DNA of 33,464 nucleotides. Origin: an uncultured bacterium (GTDB taxonomy: Bacteria; Actinomycetota; Coriobacteriia; Coriobacteriales; Coriobacteriaceae). Below, piece by piece: positions 15,585 to 23,449 of the stretch. The stretch lies in the NCBI GenBank assembly GCA_905214905.1, contig CAJMNK010000016.1, forward strand, positions 1 through 33,464, in the 5' to 3' direction. Each line of letters opens with the position of its first letter. Position 1 is the stretch's first letter. The translations under genes and the position numbers were made by a program. Under the pieces are notes generated by a model. The model saw nothing but the letters and a program-made list of their open reading frames with translations, did not search any database and was not told where the DNA came from.

Positions 15585-16577
15585 CTAGGAACGCCAAAAG
15601 GCATCTATGAGGTCATCTCGGTTGGAGACACCGCTTTTAACGTAGATGCGATGCAAGTGCGCCTTGACAGTGCCAGGGCTGATGACCAACTCGCTGGCGA
15701 TGTTTTGGGCGTCGTTGCCCTTCAGCACCAGCGTGAGCACCTCCTGCTCGCGCCGCGACAGCTTATGGGCATCGGCATAGATCACAACGCGTGATGCTAG
15801 ATCGTCCCCAGAGCGTGCGCTCTCGGCCGCCACGTCCTCATCGGCACGCGGATGACGGGCATACACGCGCAGGATATGGCTAAACTGGCAAAAGAGTTGG
15901 ACCGCGCATACCACGAGCAGCACGTTTTCGGAGATATTGCGCTCGGACAGATACCACAAAAAGAGGCTGATGACGGGGTTTTGAGAGTCGGGGCGGCAGA
16001 GCAAAATCATGTAGGTGTCCTCGGCGATTACGCAAAACGCAAGAACGAGTGCCACCTTCCAAAAGAGCTTTGAGCGGTCGAGGTCGAGTTTCTCAACACG
16101 CGTGGCCCTGTGCCGGTAATGCCAGGCGGCATAGGCAAGACATCCTACATTGCCCAGGTCACGCGTGAGCCAAAAGAGATACTGCTGCACCTCTCCGGCA
16201 GCACCGCTGCGAGGCACCAGCACCAATTGCAAGATTGAAAACGGCACGATAGCAAGTCCGAGCATGCGCGACGTCGGTCTTTTGCGCAAGCGCGCAAACA
16301 TCCACAGTACCACGCAGGCATAGATGGCAATACCGAGCACGCAGCGCAGCAAGGGGTGCTGCAACGGCTCGCTAAAGGTAACAGCGTATTCGTATTTGAG
16401 CCGATTGTACTCGTCAAAAAAAATGACCGACATATCGAGCATGTAGAGCAAAAAGCCCGCCGCGGCCACCAGGCTGTCGCGACGGCGCGTCATGAGCCAA
16501 ACCACCAATGCCACGGCACTGGTCACCAGAGCCACACCCATGATAATCGTGGTGTAGATATAGAACGCGAAACTCAT
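15585..16577 (-). CDS. Membrane-embedded LuxR-family regulator, paralogue 1
   Basis: Protein of 330 aa. Seven predicted membrane segments (about 5-29, 36-54, 75-95, 105-121, 130-152, 168-192, 218-240), then a cytoplasmic linker and a LuxR/FixJ helix-turn-helix (about 268-328: KLSRREQEVLTLVLKGN, then SPGTVKAHLHRIYVKSG). It would sense a ligand in or across the membrane and bind DNA directly as a one-component system. It aligns over its whole length with the regulator at 23450, sharing AED-Y-IL and LYLSERN-SEN blocks. The amidohydrolase lies directly downstream on the same strand. The ligand is unknown. The HTH recognition helix differs from the paralogue at few positions. Confidence 0.9.
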   Translation of the reverse strand: MSFAFYIYTTIIMGVALVTSAVALVVWLMTRRRDSLVAAAGFLLYMLDMSVIFFDEYNRLKYEYAVTFSEPLQHPLLRCVLGIAIYACVVLWMFARLRKRPTSRMLGLAIVPFSILQLVLVPRSGAAGEVQQYLFWLTRDLGNVGCLAYAAWHYRHRATRVEKLDLDRSKLFWKVALVLAFCVIAEDTYMILLCRPDSQNPVISLFLWYLSERNISENVLLVVCAVQLFCQFSHILRVYARHPRADEDVAAESARSGDDLASRVVIYADAHKLSRREQEVLTLVLKGNDAQNIASELVISPGTVKAHLHRIYVKSGVSNRDDLIDAFWRS

Positions 16578-16648
16578 GCCCGCCTCCCCTGTCTAGATGC
16601 CGTGAGGATGTTGACAGATTCTTTGCCGCAAGATTAGACTCACCGATT

Positions 16649-16670
16649 AAACGTACTGTATCGTTTAGAT
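16649..16670. promoter_or_regulatory. Dyad TAAACG-N8-CGTTTA in a divergent intergenic region
   Basis: TAAACG (16650-16655) and CGTTTA (16664-16669) lie between the LuxR paralogue 1 gene and the small ORF at 16706. CTCACCGAT occurs directly on either side (16641-16649 and 16684-16692). Likely operator. Confidence 0.5.
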
Positions 16671-16705
16671 AAACAAGCTGTGTCTCACCGATGAAAGGAG
16701 ATGCC

Positions 16706-16897
16706 ATGGCGCCTATCGCACCGCTCAAAATACTCGTTGCCCCTGCCGCCAAGGCCATCGTCCACCTGTGCGACTCACTTACCTACAATGACGTCCCCTG
16801 TGTCGTCGAAGAGCGTTCGGACAGCTGCCCCTATCTGGGCCACGTCCCCTTCTTTGCGCCTAAGCTCGTTTCCGATCCCGAGCACCGCGAACAGTAA
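16706..16897 (+). CDS. Small protein of 63 aa, unknown function
   Basis: ATG 16706 is preceded by AAAGGAG at the right distance, a strong sign of translation, and codon use is rich in G/C at third positions. The protein starts MAPIAPLKILVAPAAK and has cysteines at 22, 32 and 41, with no clear membrane segment or signal peptide. No family recognised. It is divergent from LuxR paralogue 1 and converges on the permease gene at 16934. Its own promoter may overlap the TAAACG dyad. Confidence 0.65.
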   Translation: MAPIAPLKILVAPAAKAIVHLCDSLTYNDVPCVVEERSDSCPYLGHVPFFAPKLVSDPEHREQ

Positions 16898-16933
16898 TCC
16901 AAGATGCACCAAGCGCTGCGCAACTCGCGGCGC

Positions 16934-18343
16934 TTACTGTTTTGGTGCAAAGTAACCTGACCCCCGTGCACCAACGCCGGGATTGTCGACGCTTCGGCCG
17001 CGGCGCGATATGAGGCGCGAAACCTCGCCCAACAACAGGCCAATCACTACGCCCGCGAGAATCGGCAACTTTGCCATCTCGGCAGGTGAGCTGTTGAGCG
17101 GCACAATCGTAGCAACAATCGAAAGCACGAGCTCCACCACGGAAATCGCAAGCGCCACCGCGAGCACCTTGCCCTCAAAGGGTGCACGGAACACACGCGG
17201 GCGATCATCATGCTTGCGCAGACGCCAAAACGCTGGGAACATGGGGATATAGCTCATGAGCAGAAAGACGACGTTCATCGAGAAGAAGACCCAAAAGACG
17301 TCGGAACCCTCACCCAGCGGAATCTGGAGCAGCAGCACCAGGCTGGCGAAACAGCCGTTAATGAGCGCCGAGCCGTTGGGCATGCCGGTCTTTTTGGACA
17401 CCAACGCAAAGGGACGCGGCATGTTGCCATGGCGCGCGGCATAGCTCGCTACGTTGTTGACGCCAAAGCTCCAGCAAATCATGTTGGCGAACAACGTCAC
17501 CAAAAAGGCCATGCCCACGATCATGGTCAGCGGATGGCTGCGCCCCGCCATGGCGGCAACCGCATCCACAATGCCCGAATCGAGCGAAAGCTGCTCGGCG
17601 GGAACCGCGGCTCCAATGCCGATGCCGCAGATGATGTAGATTGCCGCAATGGCAACGCCACCGGTGATAACCGCCTTGGGGATATCACGCGACGGGTTTT
17701 TCATCGTACTGGCAAAGGTCGCGACCACTTCGAAGCCCATAAAGTTGAATAGGATGATCGATAGGTACGTCAACGAATTGGTGTCGCTCAAATCTGGAAT
17801 AAAGGTCTTAAGCGACATATCGTTGGCAAAGCCGTTATTGCAGGCAAACCAGATGCCGACGATTCCCACCACGGCGGTAATGAGTACCTTGATGACGGCA
17901 CCGCCGTCCATGACCCAATCGGCCTCGGCCACCGGCTGCATCGCCATGACCGTGACGCCCCACACAAAGGCAATCTCGATGGCAATTCGGATCCCGAGTG
18001 AAAACTCGATACCCCACACCGCATTAATGACACTGGGAAACATACAGGCGATACTTGCCACCCACAGCGGAAAGTTAACCCAGTAGCACCAGGAGCAACG
18101 GGCGCCCCAACGGTCGCCCAGGCCCAAGCGAACCCAATCGTACAGGCCGCCCTCGGAATCGTACGCCGTACCCAGCTCGGCCACCACCAGACCATAGGGA
18201 AGCAAAAACGTAATGATAAGGAAGATCCACCAGAAGAACTGCACGTTGCCCATGGCAGATGCCGGAGCCGCCGCCTCGATGGTAAACACGACGCAGATAA
18301 CCGAAAGGATGACCTCAAGCAGAGAGAACTTTTTACCTGCCAT
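16934..18343 (-). CDS. APC-family amino acid/polyamine permease, paralogue 1
   Basis: Protein of 469 aa with about twelve membrane segments. The first helix VILSVICVVFTIEAAAPASAMGN and the helix-6 region YLSIILFNFMGFEV are typical APC substrate-binding helices. It shares most motifs with the permease at 20475 (for example LLPYGLVVAELGTAYDSEGG and GFANDMS), but with a different C-terminus (GRSVDNPGVGARGSGYFAPKQ). An exchanger of amino acids or amines is likely. Start 18343 follows GGGGAG. It lies downstream of the agmatine deiminase terminator with a long structured leader, so it is probably regulated separately. Confidence 0.9.
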   Translation of the reverse strand: MAGKKFSLLEVILSVICVVFTIEAAAPASAMGNVQFFWWIFLIITFLLPYGLVVAELGTAYDSEGGLYDWVRLGLGDRWGARCSWCYWVNFPLWVASIACMFPSVINAVWGIEFSLGIRIAIEIAFVWGVTVMAMQPVAEADWVMDGGAVIKVLITAVVGIVGIWFACNNGFANDMSLKTFIPDLSDTNSLTYLSIILFNFMGFEVVATFASTMKNPSRDIPKAVITGGVAIAAIYIICGIGIGAAVPAEQLSLDSGIVDAVAAMAGRSHPLTMIVGMAFLVTLFANMICWSFGVNNVASYAARHGNMPRPFALVSKKTGMPNGSALINGCFASLVLLLQIPLGEGSDVFWVFFSMNVVFLLMSYIPMFPAFWRLRKHDDRPRVFRAPFEGKVLAVALAISVVELVLSIVATIVPLNSSPAEMAKLPILAGVVIGLLLGEVSRLISRRGRSVDNPGVGARGSGYFAPKQ

Positions 18344-18515
18344 GGTACGCTCCCCCTACAGCAAAAAGGATGGCATCTGTACCGAAGGCGCAGCCCAAGG
18401 TAGGGTTGCAGGCCGCGTCACCGGTGCAGGTGCCATCCCAAAGAGAAGAGAGGATGCAATTGTTGGACCAACGCTCGCGGAACAGGCGCGTGTAGATGAC
18501 GATACGCTGGTACAT
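18333..18515 (-). CDS. Possible 60-aa leader ORF overlapping the permease 1 start
   Basis: ATG 18515 is preceded by GGAG six bases upstream. The frame runs to 18333, past the permease start codon at 18343, an 11-base overlap that would allow translational coupling. The product has cysteines at 20, 30, 36 and 42 (NNCILSS, DGTCTGDAACNPTLGC) and a modest G/C third-position bias. The frame also spans the GGATGGCA hairpin. It may be a real small protein, a sensing leader peptide, or chance. Confidence 0.4.
   Translation of the reverse strand: MYQRIVIYTRLFRERWSNNCILSSLWDGTCTGDAACNPTLGCAFGTDAILFAVGGAYHGR
18363..18438 (-). promoter_or_regulatory. Terminator-like hairpin in the permease 1 leader (possible attenuator)
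   Basis: On the minus strand GGATGGCA (18438-18431) pairs with TGCCATCC (18375-18368) and is followed at once by five T residues, just upstream of the permease ribosome site. The loop is about 55 bases with further pairing possible. It lies inside the possible leader ORF. Confidence 0.5.
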
Positions 18516-18570
18516 AGATACTCCGATCAAAACGGCCGCGTTCGCGACCGGAAGCTTTCGGCAATTGAAA

Positions 18571-18639
18571 ACGCGTCTGACCTGGAAAATTCAAGCGAAC
18601 AATTGGCCTAACCCGCAAAAAATCCCAGGCCAGACGCGT
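18571..18639 (-). promoter_or_regulatory. 17-bp hairpin upstream of permease 1
   Basis: Arms ACGCGTCTGACCTGGAA (18571-18587) and TCCCAGGCCAGACGCGT (18623-18639). The two imperfect positions are G-U wobbles only when read as minus-strand RNA, so the structure is probably part of the permease transcript. Confidence 0.5.
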
Positions 18640-18651
18640 ACTCAATCAAAT

Positions 18652-18687
18652 AAAAAAGGCACTCCGATGTGGAGGCAACGGAGTGCC
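18652..18687 (-). terminator. Rho-independent terminator at the end of the agmatine operon
   Basis: On the minus strand GGCACTCCG (18687-18679) pairs with CGGAGTGCC (18666-18658), followed by TTTTTT (18657-18652). It lies about 300 bases after the agmatine deiminase stop, so the twin hairpins at 18775-18993 should be in the transcript. Confidence 0.85.
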
Positions 18688-18774
18688 CAAAGAAAACCCA
18701 ACCGACCAAGACATCGGGCAAGCCGACCATCAATGCCCCAAGATGGTTCGATTCGCCGATTGTCCGATTGATCG

Positions 18775-18993
18775 GCTGAGTTTTCGAGGTGCCCCAGGTC
18801 GCCGCGAAAGAGGAGCGAAGCGTACTTTGGTACGCGAGCGACGGTTTGAGCGGCGAGATGGGGTGCCTCGGAAAGCCAGACGTTTACTCGGCGTGCTCAG
18901 GTGCGCCAGATTGGCGCGAACGAGGAGCGTAGCGTACTGACGCTACGTAAGCGACGAGTGAACGCCAAGGTGGCGTGCCTGAGTTACGCCGAG
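18775..18993. repeat. Structured repeat B: two adjacent long hairpins with paired changes
   Basis: Unit 1 (18785-18870): outer arms CGAGGTGCCCCA and TGGGGTGCCTCG, middle arms TCGCCGC and GCGGCGA, apical GCGTAC and GTACGC. Unit 2 (18887-18993): outer CTCGGCGT and ACGCCGAG, then CTCAGGTGCGCCA and TGGCGTGCCTGAG, TTGGCG and CGCCAA, apical GCGTAGCGT and ACGCTACGT. Both keep GAGGAGCG, AGCGTAC and GCGACG in the same places while stem bases differ in pairs. Unit 2 reaches into the last codons of the agmatine deiminase gene. No gene is seen in 18516-18983. Confidence 0.85.
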
Positions 18994-20189
18994 GGCTCCT
19001 GCTGCGTAATGCAGTGGATATTGCCGCCGCCGAAGACGACCTGCTCGGACTGAACGCCGACGCACTTGTAGACGCCCTCGCCCCAGACCTCGTCGTAGAT
19101 CTTCTGGAGCGTATCAACAGCCAGCTGGTCGTTCTCGTCGCCGTACTGCGGAACGATAACGCCGTGGTTGGTCACGAGGTAGTTCATGTAGGAGGCGATC
19201 AGCGGCTCATCGGGGACGCGCGGCTCGGCGTTCTCGTCGGCGTCGATGGTGTCGCAGGAAGCCTGGTCCATGAACAGCGGGTTCACGGGCATGCAGAGCT
19301 TGTAGACCTTCATCTTGCGGCCCTTGGCGTCAACGGAGTTGGAGAGGGTCTCGTAGGCAGCGTGGCACTGCTCGTAGAACGGATACTCGGGATCGTCGGT
19401 CCAGATGCAGGCCATGACGCCCGGGGCGATGAACGTGGCGACGTCATCGATGTGGCCGTTGGTCTCCTCGGGGTCGATGCCCTCCTTGACCCAGATGACC
19501 TTCTCGACACCCAGGTAATCCTTGAGGTGCTCGTCCATGTAGGCGCGAAGCTCCTCGCTCCAGGGCTCAAACTTCTTGTGGTACTTGGGCCAGATGGACT
19601 CGGGATCCTCTTCCTCCTCCAGAACCGCAGAGCAGGTGCGGCCCGGGGAAAGCAGGCACTGGTCGGTCACGACAAGGGTGCCCTCGCCGTCGACGGTGAT
19701 GGAGCCGCCCTCGAGGATCATGTCATCGGGACGATAGCGACGGCAGCCGGAGAGCTCGGCCATCTTAAGGGCGATCTGCTCGTCCTTGTCCCACGGGAAA
19801 TAAAGGCCGTCGACGAGACCACCGTAGGCGTTGAAGTGCCAGTGGTTGGCGCGCTTCTCGCCCTTGCCGTTGATGACGTAGGTGGCGGCGGTGTCGCGGA
19901 ACCAAGCGTCGTCGGTGGTCATCTCGATAACGGTGACGTTCTCGTCGTTCTCGAAGACGGCCTTGCAGTTGGCGTAGTCGGCCTGGTTGGCGCACATGGT
20001 GACCGGGGTGAACTCGGCGATGGCGCGGGCGATGGCGGCATACTGCTTCTGAGCCGGCTTGGCGCCGTGGGCCCAGGTGTCGGTGCGGTGGGGCCAGCCC
20101 ATCCACACGCGATCCTGCGGGGCAAACTCAGCAGGCATAAAGAAGCCGTCGGCCTTGGGAGTGGACTCGGACTCGGTGATCGTACGCAT
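18984..20189 (-). CDS. aguA: Agmatine deiminase
   Basis: Protein of 401 aa, somewhat longer than the usual 365-375. Hydrolyses agmatine to N-carbamoylputrescine and ammonia in the cytoplasm. Family motifs: WMGWPH (29-34), DDAWFRD (93-99), LEGGSITVDGEG (159-170), NGHIDDVATF (244-253) and GGGNIHCITQQ with catalytic C393. An acidic insertion EEEEDPESIWPKYHKKFEPW (191-210) accounts for the extra length. Start 20189 follows GGAGG; the open frame upstream to 20354 is a shadow. It is the third gene in the same direction after the carbamoyltransferase and the permease, matching agu operon order. Confidence 0.96.
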   Translation of the reverse strand: MRTITESESTPKADGFFMPAEFAPQDRVWMGWPHRTDTWAHGAKPAQKQYAAIARAIAEFTPVTMCANQADYANCKAVFENDENVTVIEMTTDDAWFRDTAATYVINGKGEKRANHWHFNAYGGLVDGLYFPWDKDEQIALKMAELSGCRRYRPDDMILEGGSITVDGEGTLVVTDQCLLSPGRTCSAVLEEEEDPESIWPKYHKKFEPWSEELRAYMDEHLKDYLGVEKVIWVKEGIDPEETNGHIDDVATFIAPGVMACIWTDDPEYPFYEQCHAAYETLSNSVDAKGRKMKVYKLCMPVNPLFMDQASCDTIDADENAEPRVPDEPLIASYMNYLVTNHGVIVPQYGDENDQLAVDTLQKIYDEVWGEGVYKCVGVQSEQVVFGGGNIHCITQQEPSA

Positions 20190-20474
20190 AAGATTTCCTC
20201 CAAATCGAACGATCGCTTGCCGCGGGCGGGTTACCCGCGGCCTAAAACCAAGAGATAGTGGGCGCCCGTTCCCCGGCAAAGGTCGGGGCGCCCGGCGCCG
20301 GTTTTCACGGAGTCGTACCGGCAAGCGACGACGTAACCAAGTGCGCGGAGACAAAACGCACGAAGGATACGGAAGAGAGATTGGGGTGGGCGGTGGTTAC
20401 CGGAGCTATCGCTCACACCCACCCCGGGGAATGGTTAGCAGATGATGAGGGTTGGAACCCCGAATCCGGGTGCT
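20190..20474. other. Structured spacer between permease 2 and aguA
   Basis: Contains hairpins GGGGTGGG/CCCACCCC (20383-20390, 20418-20425), a GGGCGCC-type hairpin around 20259-20292, and CCGCGGG/CCCGCGG (20220-20240) just before the aguA ribosome site. None has a T-run on the minus strand. Such a long GC-rich spacer inside an operon suggests RNA processing or separate control of aguA. Confidence 0.5.
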
Positions 20475-21914
20475 CTAGTTCTCCTCGGCCTCGGCGGCCT
20501 CCTCAGCGAGACGCTGGGCTGCGAGCTCAGGGGTGAGACCCTTGTACTCTTCCTTGCGGCCCTTAGCGCTGACGACGCGGACAACCTCGCCGATGAGCAG
20601 AAGCACGATGAAGATAACGATCATCGGGAGCTTGTCTCCAATTTCAGCGGCAGAGAGCGGCACCAGCGTTGCAACGATGGCCAGGATCAGCTCGATGCAA
20701 GGGATGGCCAGCATGACCTTCATCATGGCACCCTTAAACGGGAACGTGAAGATGCGCTCGCGGTCGGGGTCGTTCTTGCGAAGGTTGAGGAACGCCGGGA
20801 ACATCGGGATGTAGGTCAGCAGCAGGAAGACGACGGAGGTGCCGAAGAGCATCCAGAAGACGCCGTTGGAGATGGCGTCGATGGGAACCAGCTGCAGGCA
20901 CAGCACCAGGGAGGCAACGATGGCGTTGACCAGGTTGGCGCCGTTGGGCATGTCGTCATCCGAGATCATCGAGGCGAAGACCTTGGGCATGTTGCCGTGC
21001 TCGGCAGCGTAGCGAGCGACGGAGTTAACGCCGAAGGACCAAGCGGCCATGTTTGCGAACAGGGTGATCAGGAAGGCGATGCAGATGACCTTAAAGATCA
21101 TGGAGTCGCCCACCATGGTCTGGACTGCGACAATCATGCCAAAGTCGGGGTCGATGGAATCGGCCGGCACAGCAGCGCCGATGCCAAAGCCAGCGAACAG
21201 GTAGATCACGGCGATGGACAGGCCACCGACGATGATAGCCTTGGGGATATCGCGAGCGGGATCGGCCATGTCGTCGGTCATGGTGCAGATGACCTCGAAG
21301 CCCATGAAGTTAAAGATGATGATCGACAGGTAACCGAGAGCGTTGGTGTTGGTGAGCTCGGGCAGGAAGGTGGCGGCGGACATGTCGTTCGCAAAACCGT
21401 TCTCCATGGCATACCAAATGCCCAGAGCGCCGACGATAACGGCAACGGCGACCTTGATGATGGCGCCTCCGTTAAGGACCCACTCGGAGTCGGCCGCCTT
21501 TGAGCGACCCATAAGGTAGACGATCCACACAAAGGCAAGTTCGATACCCATCTTGGCGACCAAGTTGAACTCGACGCCAAAGGCCATGCCCAGGATGTCG
21601 GGGAACATGGTAGCCAGCGAGGCGATCCACAGCGGGTAGTTGACCCAGTAGTAGTACGAGATGCGGGCGCCCCATTTGTCGCCCAGGCCATCGCGTACCC
21701 AGTCGTAAATGCCGCCCTCGCCGTCATAGGTGGTACCGAGCTCGGCGACAACCATGCCGTAGGGAAGCAGGAAGGTCAGGATCAGGAAGATCCACCAGAA
21801 GAACTGCTGGTTGCCAATGGCAGCAGCAGGAGCGGCGGCCTCGCAAACGAAGACGACGCAGATGATGGTCGAAATGACCGTCAAAAAGGAAAGCTTTTTC
21901 TTTCCGTCGCTCAT
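20475..21914 (-). CDS. aguD: APC-family agmatine/putrescine antiporter candidate, paralogue 2
   Basis: Protein of 479 aa with about twelve membrane segments (first helix VISTIICVVFVCEAAAPAAA; helix-6 region YLSIIIFNFMGFEV; AVPADSIDPDFGM loop). Ends in a charged tail (EEAAEAEEN). Sits between the putrescine carbamoyltransferase and agmatine deiminase genes, the position of AguD in enterococci, so agmatine uptake in exchange for putrescine is the best guess. The name rests on context as much as on sequence. Start 21914 follows AAGGAG. It is a close paralogue of the permease at 16934. Confidence 0.88.
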   Translation of the reverse strand: MSDGKKKLSFLTVISTIICVVFVCEAAAPAAAIGNQQFFWWIFLILTFLLPYGMVVAELGTTYDGEGGIYDWVRDGLGDKWGARISYYYWVNYPLWIASLATMFPDILGMAFGVEFNLVAKMGIELAFVWIVYLMGRSKAADSEWVLNGGAIIKVAVAVIVGALGIWYAMENGFANDMSAATFLPELTNTNALGYLSIIIFNFMGFEVICTMTDDMADPARDIPKAIIVGGLSIAVIYLFAGFGIGAAVPADSIDPDFGMIVAVQTMVGDSMIFKVICIAFLITLFANMAAWSFGVNSVARYAAEHGNMPKVFASMISDDDMPNGANLVNAIVASLVLCLQLVPIDAISNGVFWMLFGTSVVFLLLTYIPMFPAFLNLRKNDPDRERIFTFPFKGAMMKVMLAIPCIELILAIVATLVPLSAAEIGDKLPMIVIFIVLLLIGEVVRVVSAKGRKEEYKGLTPELAAQRLAEEAAEAEEN

Positions 21915-21946
21915 GATGAGCTCCTTCGCTCAGTCTTGGACAGATC

Positions 21947-21985
21947 CGAGGCCCAAGGTACTAAGGCAATTGCTTGAGCCTCGGT
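21947..21985 (-). other. Hairpin between ptcA and permease 2
   Basis: CCGAGGC and GCCTCGG arms with a 23-base loop containing GCAATTGC. No T-run; probably a partial stop or RNA processing site inside the operon. Confidence 0.4.
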
Positions 21986-22046
21986 GAGCGGGCGACAGGA
22001 GACGAGCATCCGCCGCCCGCAAACGTGCTTTTAGAAGCTTTGAGGC

Positions 22047-23120
22047 TTAGAGCTGCTCGAGAGCCTCGAGAGCGGAGTGAAGCTCGGCCTTGGCGGAGTA
22101 CTCGACACCCTCGTCGTTGAGCGGAGTGCGCTTGCCCAGGGCGGCAAGGAGAGCGCGGATGGAGTGCTTGCGGTTCTCGGCCTCGACCCAGCACAGAGAG
22201 CGCTCGGGATCGTCCACAACCTCGTCGACGACTTCCTCGTTGCGGGTGGCCGGCAGGCAGTGCATGAACTTGGAGTTGGGGCCGGCGAAGTTCATCATGT
22301 CCATGGTGACCTGATACTTGGGGTAGAACACGTCCATGTAGTTCTCGCCCGAGACCTCCTCGTCGTACAGGCCATACCACACGTCGGTGTAGATGAAGTC
22401 GGCACCCTTGATGCACTCGATGTCGTCGGAGATGACGATGGAGCCGCCGGAGACCTTGCAGTTCTCCTCGGCGATGGCCATCATCTGCTTGCCGAACTCG
22501 GCGCGCTCCTCAACGGTGCCAACGTGCAGGCCGCCGTCGGGGATCTGGTGGCCCTTAGGTCCAAACTGGACAAACTTCATGCCGACCTTGGAGGCGATGA
22601 ACATGAGGGAGACGCAGACCTGGGTGGCGTCGCCGATGAAGGCCAGGGTGCAGTCCTCGATCTTCTTGCCCTCGGGGAGGTTCTCGAGCATGGTCATGAG
22701 GTCGCCCATCTCCTGCGTGGGATGGTTGAACTCGGACATGCCATTGATGACGGGAACAGCGGAGCCCTCGGCGAGGCCGACGACGTCCTTGTGACGGTCA
22801 ACGCGAGCCATCATGATGTCGAGCAGCGAGCCCATAACGCGAGCGGTGTCGCCCAGGGACTCGTGACCGCCGAGCTGGATGGTGCCAGGGCCATAGAACT
22901 GAGCATGGCCGCCAAGGTCGGTCATAGCGGTCTCGAAGGAAAGACGGGTGCGGGTGGAGACCTGCTGGAAGATCATGCCAAGGCTCTTGTTGCGGAGCAG
23001 GTGCGGATAATAACCGTCAACCTTGATGGCCTTCTTCATTGCCAGGCCAAGATCCTCGATAGCCAAGATCTGCTCTTTGGTGAAGTCGTTGGTGTCGATG
23101 AAATCCTTAGGCAGTGCCAT
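22047..23120 (-). CDS. ptcA: Putrescine carbamoyltransferase
   Basis: Protein of 357 aa. Converts N-carbamoylputrescine and phosphate to putrescine and carbamoyl phosphate. Carbamoyl-phosphate binding motif STRTR (55-59) and HPTQE (133-137) are present, and HCLP (287-290). YGPGTIQLGGHE (76-87) is the putrescine-specific variant of the ornithine enzyme loop, and the whole chain tracks the enterococcal enzyme (GYYPHLLRNKSLGMIFQQ, DVWYGLYDEE, YPKYQV). The C-terminal helical extension expected in the trimeric enzyme is present. Start 23120 follows AAAGGA; open frame to 23201 is unsupported. It is first in the agu-like operon and divergent from the AguR-like regulator. Confidence 0.96.
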   Translation of the reverse strand: MALPKDFIDTNDFTKEQILAIEDLGLAMKKAIKVDGYYPHLLRNKSLGMIFQQVSTRTRLSFETAMTDLGGHAQFYGPGTIQLGGHESLGDTARVMGSLLDIMMARVDRHKDVVGLAEGSAVPVINGMSEFNHPTQEMGDLMTMLENLPEGKKIEDCTLAFIGDATQVCVSLMFIASKVGMKFVQFGPKGHQIPDGGLHVGTVEERAEFGKQMMAIAEENCKVSGGSIVISDDIECIKGADFIYTDVWYGLYDEEVSGENYMDVFYPKYQVTMDMMNFAGPNSKFMHCLPATRNEEVVDEVVDDPERSLCWVEAENRKHSIRALLAALGKRTPLNDEGVEYSAKAELHSALEALEQL

Positions 23121-23274
23121 GTCGATTTCCTTTCCGCCGGTCTTGCCGACTATTACTATGAGACGCTCGTACATCACGCCTCGTGTTGACAAGACCATCA
23201 TTCACCCGTATGCAATTTTTACCTAGTTTATTCGGGATTAAAGACCGTTCACGGAGTTACACCCCCTCTAAACC

Positions 23275-23306
23275 AATATAAACCCGCAGGTAGCGGGCTT
23301 GCAGGG
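23275..23306. promoter_or_regulatory. AAACCCGCAGGTA motif within a nested dyad, agu control region
   Basis: AAACCCGCAGGTA (23280-23292) continues into GCGGGCTT. Inner arms CCCGC/GCGGG, a TAAACCC/GGGTTTA dyad, and outer ACCGTTC (about 23244-23250) with GAACGGT (about 23327-23333) give a nested symmetrical region in the 329-base divergent gap 23121-23449. The 13-base motif recurs at 15491-15503. Confidence 0.55.
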
Positions 23307-23381
23307 GGTTTACTATCTAGAACCGCGAACGGTATACGGCTATGCTGTATCTCGGCGCCTAATCCGCAATGAAACGAAGGG

Positions 23382-23411
23382 TTGAGACGTCTATATCCCA
23401 CAAGATATACA
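23382..23411 (+). promoter_or_regulatory. Promoter of the AguR-like gene with overlapping dyad
   Basis: TTGAGA (23382-23387), 18-base spacer, TATACA (23406-23411). TATATC-CCACAA-GATATA (23392-23409) is a perfect 6-bp dyad covering the spacer and part of the -10, a suitable place for repression or autoregulation. Confidence 0.6.
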
Positions 23412-23449
23412 GGACTCGGCCATAGATAAATGAGATGGGACGGTGGCAG

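Noticed and set aside
18344..18660. Known riboswitch in the permease 1 leader
   Set aside because: I checked by eye for guanidine, glycine, lysine and T-box signatures and found none; a covariance search would be needed to exclude them.
18975..20258. 427-codon open frame on the plus strand
   Set aside because: Antisense shadow of agmatine deiminase, low-complexity Leu/Val/Gly composition.
22047..23120. Ornithine carbamoyltransferase
   Set aside because: The substrate loop is the putrescine type (YGPGTIQLGGHE), and the neighbours are agmatine deiminase and an amine exchanger.
22077..23189. 370-codon open frame on the plus strand
   Set aside because: Antisense shadow of putrescine carbamoyltransferase.
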